Assembly (NCBI GenBank): GCA_963555705.1
Contig: OY743170.1
Coordinates: forward strand, 28,347,362-28,411,361
Direction of reading: 5' to 3'
DNA length: 64,000 bases
Source: Ligustrum vulgare
Lineage: Eukaryota > Streptophyta > Magnoliopsida > Lamiales > Oleaceae
A program made the translations under genes and the position numbers. This document shows positions 19,180 through 31,963 of the stretch, one piece after another. How positions within the stretch are numbered: position 1 is the stretch's first letter; the number at the start of each line of letters is the position of its first letter. The notes beneath the pieces were generated by a model that saw only the letters and a list, made by a program, of their open reading frames with translations, was not told where the DNA came from and did not search any database.

Positions 19180-22100
19180 TGTAGCGCCCCGAGTTCCGTA
19201 TACCCGATTCACTACGTCATTTTCTGTCTAAATTTTTCGAATAATATTTTTGCGGAAGAAATAATTGAAATTCATTTTTGGCAACATTAAATAAACTGTA
19301 ATGGCCGCTAAAATTGAAAACATTTATGAAACCATTTGAAATAGTAAATCGAACCATTAATATTGTAAAGAAATTGCCAATATCATAATTTCTCAAATAA
19401 ATGAACTTCTCTAAATTATTCGATTGTTTGGAAAATACGGAAATCATTAACGTCAAACTTTCAACCGTTCAACGATTATTGCCACCATCATTCATCGCTC
19501 GCCACCGTCTCCGAAATCTGCAAAACTGTTAAAAAGTAGGGTGAGTATTTCATGGGGGAAATACTCAGTAGACTCATCGCAAATTAATTTAATTTATAAG
19601 ATGATTAAACACATAAATCCCGGCTCTTTATAAAACGGGCATTGATAGAGCTTCTTTATAAAACAGCTCTTGATAAAACTCATAATGTGCATTACAGCAC
19701 GGGACATATTTTGCAAATCATATGCTCTTTGAAAACCTCTCTTTGAAAACAGTTCTTTGAAAACCATATACTTATAAAAACATTTTAATTATGCCAAGCA
19801 TAATTTCTTTTGAAAGCATAACATAAGATAGGATTGAAATCCTCATAAACATAAGAATTTTACCGAACTTAGGTGGTAAGAATTCTTATGTAGTAAAATC
19901 ATAATAACAGTAAGTTTTCATCATAACATAGGATAAAATCGAAATCCTCATAAACATAAGAATTTTACCGAACTTAGGTGGTAAGAATTCTTATGTAGTA
20001 AGTCATAATAACAGTAAGATCATAATAACAGTAAGATCATAATAACAGTAAGATCATAATAACAGTAAGTATACCAAAACATAATTCATGAAATTCATAG
20101 GGATCATTTCCATCATAACATAAGATAGGATCGAAATCCTCATAAACATACGCGACAGGAATTTTACCGAACTTAGGTGGTAAATCCTCATAAACATATG
20201 GAAAGGCAGGAATTTTACCGAACTTAGGTGGTAAATCCTCATAAACTTATGGAGACACAGAATTCTACCGAACTTAGGTGGTAAGAATTCTTATGTGCAT
20301 AGCAATGATCCAAAACATATAAAACATTATCGTAAAAACATAGGGTATACTTACTTTTCATAAAAACATAAGGTATATTTACCTTTCATAAAACATACTT
20401 AATTTTCTTGAAAATTTACTTTCACAAGTCACATGACATTTATATGAAATCATAATTTAAATCAATTAATAAGTGCGAGTCTACCTCAAATCCGACGAGT
20501 GCAAAGTTGAGCGGGAATGACTTCAATTTCTTTAAATTCTCCGTACGCTTCGTCTTAGCCAATAAGTCATTTTAGTCTATCGAATATATAGTTCAAAATG
20601 ATAAATTATAATTTGAGGACTAAAATTGATGTTTTGAAAGTTCAGGGACTAAATTGAATACTTTTGAAAGTTGAGGGACTTAAATGGATACTTTTGATAG
20701 TTGAAAGACTCAAATGGATACTTTGAAAGTTGAGCTTAAAATCAAATAAAGTAAATCAGCAGGGACTGAATTGATCAGAATTTTAAAATGAAAGGGCTGA
20801 TTAAAATCATTTAAAACTTAAGGGCTGAAATTGATAAGTTTAAAAGATGAAAGGACTGAAATAAAACCTTTTTTAAAACATAGGGACTGATTTGAAATAA
20901 CTTTAAAACTTCAGGGACCAAAATGCAAATTTCCGAAATTAATTATATACTCAGATTTACTCTCTCTCTCTACCATTCTCACTTCTCTCTTCACTCAGCA
21001 CTCTCTCTGCGATTTAATCAGTGAAATCAGGCGAGGAACGAACGAGTGACACTGTCGGTGATTCGCCGGCGAAGTAGCCGGCGCAGGTTGCGGTAAGTGG
21101 TGGCCAAAGCAAGGTTTCTGATTTTAGGGCTTGGGTGCTGATTCGAGGTGAAACCGGGGCTGCAGGTCGGGACTTCCGGTGGAGAATCCGACCATAAATG
21201 GTCGACGGTAGAGGTAGGTAACTGGGTTAGAGTTCTTGGTAATATTTTGGGTTTTGGGGAGTTTGATTTGGGTGAAGGTGAAATGGGCAGTGGCGATTTG
21301 AAGCTCGGTGTTGGTGGTTGTTCGGTTCTGGCTGCGGAAGGGGACTGCAGTGGCTGTGGTGCTTTTACTGAGAATGGTTTGGTGGTTGAAATGGTGCCGG
21401 TTGTGGTAGTGATGAAACAGTGGTTGGTGATGAGGACTGATTAACGGAGGTGGTGTGATGAGGCAGATTGATGTTGGTGCAGATGAGAATTGCAGTAGCG
21501 CTGTTTGGTGAATTGAGGATGATGGTTATGGTGGTGGCTTGGCATGGCTGGTTTGGCTAACTGGTGATGATGGATCTGTGCTCATGGTTTGCATATTGGG
21601 GTTAAATTGATGGAGATGATGGTGATTTAATCTGTGGCAGGTGGTTGGTTTTGATGATTTCGAATGGTGATGAAGATGATGATTCAGAGACTGGTTTGGA
21701 GATTCGGCTATGGCGGATTTGAGGATGGCGAATTGGAAAGGCAGGCTGGTGGTTGCAGCTTTCATCATGTATAATGGAGTGGTGTCATGTATAATGGAGT
21801 GGTGGTGAAATAGATGATAATGGAGAATATAATCATTATGTTCTTGCAACATAATGAATACATACGGGTGGTGGAGTTAGTGGGGAATAAAATCATTGAA
21901 TGGAATAATTATAATTTGGTTTAATATGATATGGATTTGGTGTAAAGAGAAAAGAAAGGAGGAGAAAACATGGGGGATGAAATCAACTAAAAATTTAACT
22001 ATCTTTGATCAAGAAACGTTTTTAAAACAGATATATTTTTGACTGAAAAATACATTTTGAAAATAATACTTTGAATAAATAGTTAAAATAATATAATTTT

Positions 22101-22265
22101 AGAAATTCGGATTTTAATTTAAAATCGAACGAATTCGATATTTCTTGACTTGGCTAGACGAATCCGTCGCGGCGTTAACTTCAAAATAATAAATGAAATA
22201 GTAGCGACACAATTTTCTAAATATTAAAATAATTATTTATTGTATAAAAATTCTGAGTCGCTATA
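19180..22265 (-). mobile_element. Family T solo LTR (T2), 3086 bp
   Basis: The plus strand starts TGTAGCGCCCCGAG and ends GAGTCGCTATA. ATTCT flanks both sides (19175-19179 and 22266-22270), a 5-bp target duplication typical of LTR retrotransposons. Nothing but LTR lies between, so it is a solo LTR. It contains tandem tcctcataaacata/ttttaccgaacttaggtgg units (about 19840-20300), the ~30-bp repeats (20600-20930), and a CT-rich plus GC-rich central block (20960-21760) resembling a gene 5' leader. The CTATA end, instead of CTACA in T1, is a C-to-T change. Confidence 0.85.
19830..20300. repeat. Tandem repeats inside solo LTR T2
   Basis: Six or so copies of a unit built on gaaatcctcataaacata and ttttaccgaacttaggtggt, plus a short run of ataataacagtaagatc units (20004-20066). 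The equivalent block is at 1-110 in T1. Confidence 0.75.
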
Positions 22266-22469
22266 ATTCTGTCCAAAATCAAGGCAAAGAGAGAAAAAAA
22301 ATACCCAAGTCAAAATCATCCCAGCCATTAGATAGTAATATGCGGTCCAGATCAATTTCTTTAAAGCAAGAAATTGCATCGCCATCCTTGATGTTTTAGC
22401 TGGTTGCCATATTGGCCTTTCAAGCATAAAACTATTAATTTGGTGATCATATTCAATAGAAACTGCACC

Positions 22470-24145
22470 TAATGACTTGACTGTATTTATCTCTCTACCC
22501 CTTGATGAGTATCAACTCACTAGAGACATACATAGAAGGAAAATCAGACTCCCTGAGTTACTTGACAATAATGACTCTGTCTCACTATTTACTTATCGAG
22601 AAGAAGCTGAAATTGAAGTAAACTCCTATGATGATGCAAAGTGGATAGATCCTATGGAAGATAAAATGACTTCTTTACAAAAGAATAACACTTGGTGTTT
22701 CTAAACAAACCTAAAGATAAGAAATTTGTTGACTATAAATAGATCTATTAAATAAAAGAAGGGGAGAGAGGCTAGAAAGTGTGAGATATAAAGCTACGCT
22801 TGTAGCCAAAGGCTTTACTAAAAAAGAGTGTTTAATTACAATGATCTCTCTTTCCCAATGGTTAAATACACCCCCATTAGAACCATTTTAGCCTTGGTCG
22901 CTCAATTTTTTTTTACAACTTGACCAATTAGATGTCAAAATTTCCTTCTTGTATGGGGATTTAGATGAGCAGATTTATATGAAACAATCTTTAGACTTTG
23001 TAAAAGGAGGTCCTGATAAAATGATCATTGCATGACTTGAAACAAGTTCCAAGAAATTGTACAAAAATTTTATTCATTAGTTTGCAGCATAGTTTTGATG
23101 GAAGCAAATATGATAATTTCTTATATTTTAAAAGATATGGTAGTATAGATACCTTATATTTGTTATTGTATGTTGATGATATACACCTTTCCAGTAAAAA
23201 AAAAATTTAAATCATTGATAATAAGAAAAAAATTCAAATCTGAAAGCTGAAATGAAAGATCTTGGTCCAGCTAAGAAGATTTTTGGTATGCGGATTTTGA
23301 GAGACAAGAATAGTAATTTATTGTTATTGAATCAGCATAGCTATATAATTAAGATTTTAAAAAAACAATTGGAATGTATGAATGTAAACCTGATTCATTA
23401 TCACTTGCTAACCATTTCAAATTATCATTCGACTGCTATCCAAAAACTAAAGAAGAACTTGAAAGAATGTCTAAAATTCTCTATGCTAATGTAATTTTCT
23501 CTATTATGTACTTAATGATATGTACTAGACATGGCTTTGTACATTGTAAAATTATACTTAGTAGATTTATGGATAATCCTCGAGAGGAGCATTGGGAACA
23601 TTAAAGTGGTTAGAGAACTATCAAAAAGGTACTTCTGATTTAGGCATAATGTTTAAAAGGGATAAGGGATAGATAACTTTAAAAGGTTACACTATCTCTT
23701 ACTTTGCTGAAAAAATAATAATAGAAGATCTACATTTGCATATTTTTATATTGTATAATTATGTACTAATTTGGAAATCTCAATAAATAAAGGCTGCCTT
23801 ATCCTCCACGGAAGCTGAATACATGGCTATCACTGATGCTATAAAAGATGAATAAGGTTGTGTTGATTACTTAATGAACTTTGCTTTGTTTATGAGAATG
23901 TTGTTTTAAATTTCGACAATCAAATCAATGTGTCATACATCTAAGTAAAAATCATATGTTTCCTAATAAAACTAAGCATATTGATGTTAAATACTACTTC
24001 ATTTGAGATATTATATGAAAGGAACACTTAACATAGGAAAGATTATTACTCAGTATAATCCTTCAATATGGGAACAAAAATAATACATTTAACTAAATTT
24101 AAAAACTGCCGTAAATTGTTATCTATTTATACTTTTTGATTACTT
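22470..24145 (+). pseudogene. Ty1/copia reverse transcriptase and RNase H remnant
   Basis: In order, with many stops and frameshifts: DEYQLTRDIHRRKIRLPE (pre-RT linker), SYDDAKWIDPMEDKMTSLQ and KNNTW (RT start), RLVAKGFTKKE, QLDVKISFLYGDLDEQIYM, then LYLLLYVDDIHLSS (the YVDD catalytic core at about 23152-23197), AEMKDLGPAKKIFGMRILRD, and the RNase H landmark ALSSTEAEYMAITDAIKDE (about 23792-23850). The C-terminal NMGTKIIHLTKFKNC ends near 24110. The series belongs to the Tork-like copia proteins. It is on the same strand as 17470-17880, and the intervening inverted copia and T2 separate the two halves. Confidence 0.8.
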
Positions 24146-25486
24146 GTACATTTACATAGAGCTTGTGAAATAGAGCATTTAGTGAAGCTTGATTTGCAAT
24201 GTAAGATGACCAATTCTTAGTAGCAAGATGGAGATTGTTAAGTATATGCACATGTGATTCGTGTGCTACAAAATTGACAAAAACATGTTTGTGAAGTTCG
24301 AATATGTTATTGGATTGGCTTGATCTGATGAGGATGCATGGAAACTTGGTGGACCATTGGATGTGGCTTTCTAGACTATGTTGATAAATAACCCTAAATT
24401 GGGTTTGAAATATCATTCTCACAACACCACTTCATCTGACTTTTTAGTTGTGAGAGACAAACTTCTAGGGTTTCTTCATCTCGAAAATCTCATTCAGATT
24501 TTTCTTCTAATTTCTTTCTGCTTATTTTGATTCTTTATGAGACCAAAGGAGTATGATTTCTATGATGTTGTAATTCATCAATTTCTAGGAGTGGTGTGAT
24601 TGTTCTTGTTCTTGATTAACAATAACTTTAACAGTGGATATGTGTTTGAAAGATAAGTCTCTGTGGCTGATCATGTTGTATTTTGAACTTTATAGCTTTG
24701 GTTTCCATTCTGGCCATCATTAGTACAAATCAGGTTTTATGTACATCTGTGGATGCTCAATAGAGGATTAGGTGTTAGAAGTGGTTACCGAACCTAGGGG
24801 TTTTGGTCTAAAAAGTATGTCATGTTCTTTTTTAATTTTCTACAATTATTTTTTATTGGTTTTGGTTCATTGAGTTTAATCTTAATATTGTTTGTTTTTG
24901 TGCCTAACATGACATGTGGTATCTTTCGACTGAATGACTTTTAACTAATTATGTTAAGAGAAATGCTATTTGTACAGATGAAAGTATACACCTGGGTTTA
25001 CAAATGCTTATGTGGAAGTGTGTGCGCATTGATTTTGAAGATGATATTAAGTTTGGAAAATATGTATTTATGTAAACTGTTTGTTCTGTAAAATCATCTG
25101 CAAATGCATCTATATAGTAAGCAGTTCTCATACAACAATTGGAACACCATTTGAAGAACAACATTTTAATGAAGAGCAACCAGAGAATAAAATATAATTT
25201 GGAAACTTATCATTTTTTAACAATTGATTTAATGAGTTTTTTATTATTCCTTGAAATTCAATATGATTGATACAAATTTTGGACTTGTACATGCATCAAA
25301 GTCGATAGAGATGTCTGATTATTAAGTTATCTTAAGTATATTTTTTTGATGAATAGGATTTTTATTACTCAATCAACTCGGCATGAATCACATCCGAGAT
25401 AAATAATATAATACAACAGGTCCAAAAACACTACCAAAACCTTATTCTTCGAATGAGGCAAAAAGTTGCATGCCCTACAATGAACA
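24146..25486 (+). other. Probable copia 3' LTR start and unannotated flank
   Basis: AAGATGGAGAT just before 24234 looks like a polypurine tract and TGTTAAGTATATGCACATG (from ~24235) like an LTR start. The end was not found. From about 24800 to 25486 I see no ORF or repeat structure. In minus orientation the stretch 25320-25480 resembles a LINE 3' end (ATCCTATTCATCAAAAAAA). Confidence 0.45.
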
Positions 25487-27430
25487 TCAAGCATAAGCTT
25501 TCAATGTCGAACAAAATAGGATCATAAAGAGAAAGGGGATGTCCTCTTTGAGGCTATTTTCCACATGCGATGAATCTACTTCCATCGAATCAAAAGCTAT
25601 TCCAATCTTCTTTGCTAATAACAATCCTTCCCATAAAGTCATTACCTTTTCCAATTTAGATACTAGCTGCCCCAAAAATTTCCCTATACACCTGTCGTCA
25701 CAGCACCTTGGCCGTCCTTGATGATCATCCATCCCGTGTAGTAATCCATACACATTATAAGTGCATTTTATACACTTATTTATATGCTAAAATTAGGATT
25801 TTATATATTTGTTTGAGAATAAATGCTACTAATTTACTATTATTTTTATATATTTCAGTTTTATCCTAAAATCGAGAAAAAGAAGCAATCAAAGAAAATA
25901 ATGGGAAAAATATAGCAATTTGGACCAAAGTGGGCAAAACAATAGTTACAAATGCAAATAATGGATAAAGGAAGACCTGAATATAAAGAAATCCAAGAAT
26001 CAAGAATTGAATTGAAGATATTGAAGGAATAATGGACAAAATTGAAGAGTTTCAGAAGTTTGAGGACCAAAGTGATCTAATCAAAAGTTGAACGACGTGT
26101 CACACAAATAAACGATAGGGACCAACTTAAACGGAATCGAAAGTTGGAAATTACAAGAAATCGGATAACCACACGATTGCGCCTACAATTAAAAATTAAT
26201 AATTTCGAATTGCCATAACTACGCGATCTTGGAAATTCCTTCTGCACGATTGCGCCTTTGTTCGAGATAGAAACCTGGTTCCCTTTTGCAACTCAACTTG
26301 TGATATCTTTCCAACTCCATGCAAGGATGTAACCCTAAATATATATACATTAGTGTGCACAAAATTTGGCTATCTTCTCCATTCTTACAAGCCTCTATAC
26401 ACAACTACTCTTCATTCATCAATTCATGGAGCAACGAGGAAAGAAGATTGAATATTTCTATTGAAGATCATATTTCTTTGTGTTCTAGGTGATGAATGTC
26501 ATGTTATATGATTATTTATCATCTATTACATATCTATGATAAACCTTTAATAGTGTTAGGATCATGATGAAGTCTTAAATTCTTATTTTATGCTTTGGTT
26601 TGTTTAATTTAATGACAATTGGTATTTGAGCAATTAATTCATATTGTTTTTCATTTATAATTATGGATACATGGATTATATGATGCTTGTGGCATTATTC
26701 TATGTTCGAAATAGGAAATCATTAAACTTGAGTTAATTTCCATAAAGTGATTTATGATAGGAATAGAAATATACTACTATGCTTTATGTGATCTTAAATT
26801 GTTCATGAATGTTTAATGCTTTTCTACATGTTCGCATTCACCATAGAAATGTAGTTGGGTCATATATAGGAAAATGTTTAATTCTTGTTCGAAAGAGAGT
26901 CTTAAACGTTATAGGTACATTGATCTTCATAAATATACCTTGTCATTATTTATTAAAACCTTTGTGTGAAATATTGAGAATAAGATGGATTCTAGATATT
27001 AGCACTAAATTCACATACATTTAATAAATGAATCTTTCCTTTGCTTAGTTTGTTTGTTTGTTTGTTTTAATTCGATAAGTTCAGATGGTAATGTAGTTGC
27101 TAGTTTAGATAATTCACAAAAACAAACTGATTTTATTTGTTTCAGTTAATGTTAATAATCTAGGATAATAAATTTGCTAAATACTAATAGGTACGATACT
27201 TGGACTCAAAGTCCACTATATTACTTTTGCGACCCGTACACATAATGGTCAGAAATAGTTCAACAACCCACCTTAATAGCAGCATTTGTATTCAGTTTGA
27301 GTCTTCCCATGTAGGAGGTTTCCATTTATCATCCAACACCACATTCAGACTTAGATGGCTTCTGCACCTTGGTCATCCATTCCTACAAGACGTTACCATT
27401 GGTAGCGATTACACTTGCTTCCCAATTTCC
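25487..27430 (-). pseudogene. RNase H-like domain, probably LINE-derived, split by a solo LTR
   Basis: The minus-strand frame 25487-25753 contains KVMTLWEGLLLAKKIGIAFD and EVDSSHVENSLKE, resembling the C-terminal RNase H fold found in plant non-LTR retrotransposons and related orphan proteins. The N-terminal part resumes at 27430-27243 (WKPPTWEDSN…, AAIKVG) and joins GWMIIKDGQGAV at 25752-25700 once the insertion is removed. Several frame changes are needed, so it is inactive. A stand-alone RNase H-like host pseudogene cannot be excluded. Confidence 0.55.
25755..27237 (+). mobile_element. Athila-like solo LTR inserted in the RNase H remnant
   Basis: Starts TTATAAGTGCATTTTATACAC, homologous to TGATAAGTGCGATTTTGCAC at 27655, and ends after GGTACGATACTTGGACTCAAA…GCGACCCGT, the sequence that precedes the primer site in Athila-type LTRs. 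ACACA occurs at 25750-25754 and 27238-27242, a probable 5-bp target duplication. Removing the insert rejoins the RNase H remnant. A run of acacgattgcgcc repeats lies near 26170-26260. Confidence 0.65.
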
Positions 27431-27654
27431 TAATTTGTGCATTACTATATTTATTTTCCCCCAAAAATAGCCCACATCAAGCATGCAATCTAACCCAGGG
27501 TATATGTGGTGGTGTTGCTAGAGAGGCCGCATAAAGTGTCATTCATGTTTGGCATCTTTACCCATTTTTTATTTGACTCCTCAACTTTATTTGTCATCAT
27601 ACCTCCACAATAGCTAGACAAATGAAGAAGATATGTGGTATACTATCTTGCTAC

Positions 27655-28271
27655 TGATAAGTGCGATTTTGCACTTATTTTTAACCGTAAATTTATACTA
27701 TTGTGAGTATTTTAAAATATGGTATTGTTAAATTGTGTGTTTATCTCAATTGTTTCACGAATAAGTCGAATTGTGATGCGTTTGGGCACAAATGAGAAAA
27801 AGGGACCAAATTGTACAAAAATGAAAGTATGGGGACCAATATGTAAACTGCAAAAAGAAGGAGGACTTGAGATGCAATTTTGGGAGGACTCAATTGTAAC
27901 AAAAGTGAAAGTATGAGGACTAAATTGAAGATTTCAAAAACTTGGAGGACTAGGCATGCAATACAAAAGGGACTGAATTGCAAAATCTTGAAATTGAGCA
28001 ACTGCAGGTGCGCCGCAGTTTGGTTTAACCATGTATGCCGTGGTCAGACCGCGGTTCGGCTGTATTTTTTTTCCCAATTTTTCATTTTTTTTATGGTCCC
28101 AACTTGGAAATTTCATTTTGGACCTATTCTACCCTATATGAAGACCTAAACTAGACATTTTTAGGGGTTCTTCAATTCACAAGAGGGAGGTAGAAAGCAA
28201 GAGGCAAAAAGGATGCAAAATCAAGGGTTTTATATCGCTTAAGCTTTGTATTGATTTTCATGGTACAAGAC
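27655..28271 (+). mobile_element. Athila 5' LTR, first part
   Basis: Starts TGATAAGTGCGATTTTGCAC. It contains AGGGACCAAATTG-type repeats (27800-27990) and a CG-rich block (gcgccgcagtttgg…gaccgcggttcgg, 28008-28060) also seen in the other Athila-like LTRs. It is interrupted at 28272 by Cassandra and resumes at 31964. The two parts add to about 1.4 kb, similar to the uninterrupted solo LTR at 56283-57705 (1423 bp). Confidence 0.65.
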
Positions 28272-28965
28272 TGTAACGATTCGGGCCAGCTTAACAGGCT
28301 GTCCAAACCGTTAAATCAACAACGTACTGTCCCCACTGTACCAACATGGGTCTTTTCAGCATGCTTTGTCCTCACTCGCACGCTCCCGAGAAAACTTCCC
28401 AGGGAGTCATCCATCATAAAATTGCTCCAAGTCAACCACGCTTAACTGTAGAGTTTCTAGCGATGGATTTTCAGAAAAAGGCGCACCTTGTTAATATGAG
28501 TGGTACCTACTAAATCTTTTAAGCTTTCCTAGCTTGGGTGTTACAATCACCTCCCGTTAGACTCGCGAGGTCCTCGTTGCACTTAAACCATCGAGGGTCC
28601 ATTCGAGGATCCCTTGCCAGGCGTTGGGATTCTATTGGTGGCTCCTACAGGTTCAAGAGGTGGCTCTCTCCCGATGGCATAGAACTTTGTCCCGTATAGC
28701 ACTTAGTTCCCGATTTTCAGCTGGCAACCAGCTTTGACACCATTTGTAACGACTCAGATCCCACTTAACGAGCTGTCCCGACAGTTAGATCGATCACGTA
28801 CTGTCCCCACTATATCAACATGGGTCTTTTCAGCATGCTTTGTCCTCACTCGCACGCTCACTGAGAAAACTTCCCAGGGGTCACCCATTATAGAATTGTA
28901 CCAAGCCAAGCACGCTTAGCTGTGGAGTTTCTAACGATGGATTTCCAGAAACGAAGGTGCACCTT
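28272..28965 (-). mobile_element. Cassandra retrotransposon A (two LTRs, 5S-derived)
   Basis: On the minus strand: a 5' LTR (28965-28745, truncated at its start), primer site TGGTGTCAAAGCTGG directly after it, a ~200-bp non-coding internal region (28546-28744), purine tract AACGGGAGGTGAT, and a complete 3' LTR (28545-28272, 274 bp, TGTAACACCC to CGTTACA). Each LTR holds a 5S rRNA-like internal promoter region (28389-28457 and 28864-28932). The size, lack of coding sequence and 5S domain are diagnostic of Cassandra TRIM elements, which are mobilised in trans. Confidence 0.85.
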
Positions 28966-29170
28966 TTCCGGAAGTCCATTTTCAGAAACTCCACAGTTAA
29001 GCATGCTTGGCTTGGAGAAATTCTAATATGGGTGACCTCCTGGAAAGTTTTCTTGGGAAGCGTGTGAGTGATGACAAAGCATGCTGAAAAGACTCGTGTT
29101 TCTGCAGTGAAGATAGTACATCGTCAATCTAATGGTCGGGACAACCTATTAAGTGGGACCTGGGTCATTA
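28966..29170 (+). mobile_element. Cassandra LTR fragment, inverted against element A
   Basis: A plus-strand Cassandra LTR piece joins the truncated minus-strand LTR at 28965, making a ~200-bp-arm inverted repeat. It runs from ttttcagaaactccacag to ggtcatta, close to the canonical CGTTACA end. Confidence 0.75.
28989..29052 (+). other. 5S rRNA-derived domain within a Cassandra LTR
   Basis: ACTCCACAGTTAAGCATGCT (A-box region) followed by TATGGGTGACCTCCTGG (C-box region) closely matches the internal promoter of plant 5S rRNA. Only this part of 5S is present, so it is not a 5S gene. Related domains: 28389-28457, 28864-28932, 31359-31428 and 31819-31889, all on the minus strand. Confidence 0.85.
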
Positions 29171-29884
29171 AAAATGTGAGCAAAGTGTCACATAGTTACA
29201 TAAAATCATATAGAATGCATTCATTGAATAAACATATACATACCTTATAGTTGGATGAAACTATTCAAGAAGGCAACTCAATTCACATGTGTGTACAAAG
29301 CAACCCAAGACCTTGCTTTGGATTACTTTTCATCAACTTCGTGATACCACTAACCTCAATTATATATTTATTCAAGTGATACATATGCTTCACATTGAAT
29401 TAATTCCCGATCATACTATTCATCACATCACTTAGAGTCATAATATTCAAACCCAAGTACCAAACTAGGTACAACAAAGGTTGGATTAACTTACGTAATT
29501 GTCCTTCCATAACAATTTAAACTCGTAACAATATTTAATTGTAACATGTAACTTCACATTGACATCTAAGTAAGTGAAACACTTCATAAGGCCAATTTAG
29601 TCACCAAATAACTCATACAATGATCATAAAGCCACTCATTAGCATCTAAGTGATTAAAATACTTCATATGGCCAAATTAGTCACCAAATAAACTCATACA
29701 ATGATTTCAATCATCAATATATAAGATGAATGACATGGTATGCATGTAAAGGAATGCCCTTTTCGTTCCTTTCATTTTCATCATTTTCTTGGCAAGTGAC
29801 CTGCAATAATTATTGTCATTCTCTTCACTTTCATTCTTTTTACATTTTTGGCCCTTCCACTATTTGGATTACATACCGCGTGCC

Positions 29885-29939
<55 letters not shown>

Positions 29940-31291
29940 CTTTGCTAAGCACGAGATCACAAGAGTATTTACACTCCCGAGTTAACTCGTTATGAGTTGA
30001 AGCTCCATTCATTTGAGCCATCTAGCTCGATAGAGGCTTGTCCCCATGGCCGTGATGCATCGACCTTGAAAGGTACATAAGACCTTATGGACTATTAGTG
30101 TCCGTGACCTCCAATTCAATTAGGGACTTGCTCCCTTGGTGTATAATCTAAATAAATGGGGACATTCTTAATCTTTTCATGATCATTACTTAAAGACACA
30201 TTCTCTTTTCATTATGCTTAACGACCATGAATGTATAAAATGATATGATGCAAGTGATGGATTATAATCATCAAGGTAATATTGTTCATATAGCCATGTC
30301 TCCATTCACGTTAATTACATACCTTACTAGCTCATAGAAATAGATCATTGAGACACTAATACATATCATGAAGTTTAAGATTCCATTTCATTATAACAAA
30401 ATTAGCACTTTAAGCCCCATGTGAATTTCTCATCTTTATAGTTTTACATTCTTCCATATCACATACCCGCTCTACTCGTAAGATTTGATTCCATCGCTAT
30501 TCTTCATAATGCATACGGGTTATCAATAGCATTAACTATCAAAATATAAAATGCCTACTACAACCCGTGGAGTTCTTACCTTTAGTTCCATTCTAAAACT
30601 TCAAGCCTTAATCTTTTCTTTATAAGACTTCTAATTTGACATATAGGAGTTAGCAAAATAAAGAAGTAATTCAATCAAATCATCACATTATCAAATTTTC
30701 TCCTTTATCAATTTCTCAACATGACAACCATTATCAACATATCATAAAAGTTACTATTGCAATTACATTTTCACAAGAGACTTCATCATTTTAAACAATA
30801 CAAGTTCAATATGGTATAAGTCACTTAATTCAACACTTATCCAACATCAAATTTTCTTAAACCATCCACGTACATTTCCTTTTTCTTATTTTCAGATTAT
30901 TTCATATAAAAATTTCCATGTTACCTACACCTTTCACACATGCAATATTTCTACACATTTATACTACTTGTACACGGTTCATATCCATTTTCCAGCTTCT
31001 AAAATCAGTCCTCATTCTCATATAAAATTTAAATTCCTTATAATAGCATATTCAAAATGAAGAGCTCAATTTCTAAAAACTTATGCATCACAATCCGTAA
31101 CAAAATTCCCAATTACTTCTCTAGATACTAAAATCCTCAAAATTCAAATTCCAGATTTTTCTACTCACTAAATATGATAATCCACATATTATCACACATG
31201 AATTTGAAGAATTAAACAGAAGAAACACATATGCTTTAATCACGATTTGAAGAGGGTTGTTCCTTTTGATTAAAACTTGAAATATGTCCTG
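29171..31291. other. Unidentified AT-rich segment between Cassandra copies
   Basis: No credible ORF. A compound (AT)n(GT)n(GC)n microsatellite lies at 29887-29940. Paired phrases recur near 29565-29610 and 29633-29680 (catctaagt…gtgaaacacttcataaggcc and its variant), a local imperfect duplication. It may be the body of another insertion in the Athila LTR; the family was not recognised. Confidence 0.4.
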
Positions 31292-31963
31292 GCCATCTGT
31301 CCCCACTGTACCAACATGAATCTTTTCAGCATACTTTGTCCTCACTCGCACGCTTCTCGAGGAAACTTCCAGGGGGTCATCCATCATAGAATTGCTCTAA
31401 GTCAAGCACGCTTAACTGTAGAGTTTCTAACGATGAATTTCGAAAAAGAAGGTCCACCTTGTTAGTATGAGTAGTACCTATCAAATCTTTTAAGCTTTCC
31501 TGGCTTGGGTATTACAATCACCCCCCGTTAGACTCGCGATGTCCTCTTCGTGCTTAAACCATCTAAGAATCTGTTGTCAGGCGTTGAGATTCTATTAGTG
31601 GCTCCTATGGCTTCAAGAGGTGGCTCCTGCCCTATGGCATAGAACTTTATCCCCGTATAGCACTTAGTTCCCGCTTTTATGCCGGCGGCCGGCTTTTATA
31701 ACATTTTTAACGACTTGGATCCCACTTAACAAGCAGTCCCGGCTGTTAGATTGACGACGTACTATCCCCATTGTAGCAACATGAGTCTTTTAGCATACTT
31801 TTTCCTTGCACGCTTCCCTAGAAAACTTCCCAAGGAGTCCCCCATCATAGAATTGCTCCAAGCTAAGCACACTTAATTGTGGATTTTCTAATGATGGATT
31901 TTCAGAAAAGAAGGTGCACCTTGTAGTATGAATAGTACCTATCAAATCTTTTAAGCTTTCCTG
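31292..31963 (-). mobile_element. Cassandra retrotransposon B
   Basis: This has the same plan as copy A: an LTR ending in the plus-strand TATTACA at 31516, ~190-bp internal region, degraded primer site next to 31705, and a second LTR to 31963. Both LTRs are truncated at their outer ends. 5S-like domains lie at 31359-31428 and 31819-31889. It is more diverged than copy A (the primer site reads TGTTATAAAAGCCGG). Confidence 0.8.

Noticed and set aside
24949..25179. 76-codon minus-strand ORF
   Set aside because: No recognisable motif, no neighbours on the strand, ordinary length for random AT-rich DNA.
28989..29052. A 5S rRNA gene
   Set aside because: Only the internal promoter part of 5S is similar, it lies within Cassandra LTRs, and the rest of the gene is absent.
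29730..29995. Overlapping ORFs ending in Cys/Val repeats
   Set aside because: Products of the AT/GT/GC microsatellite.
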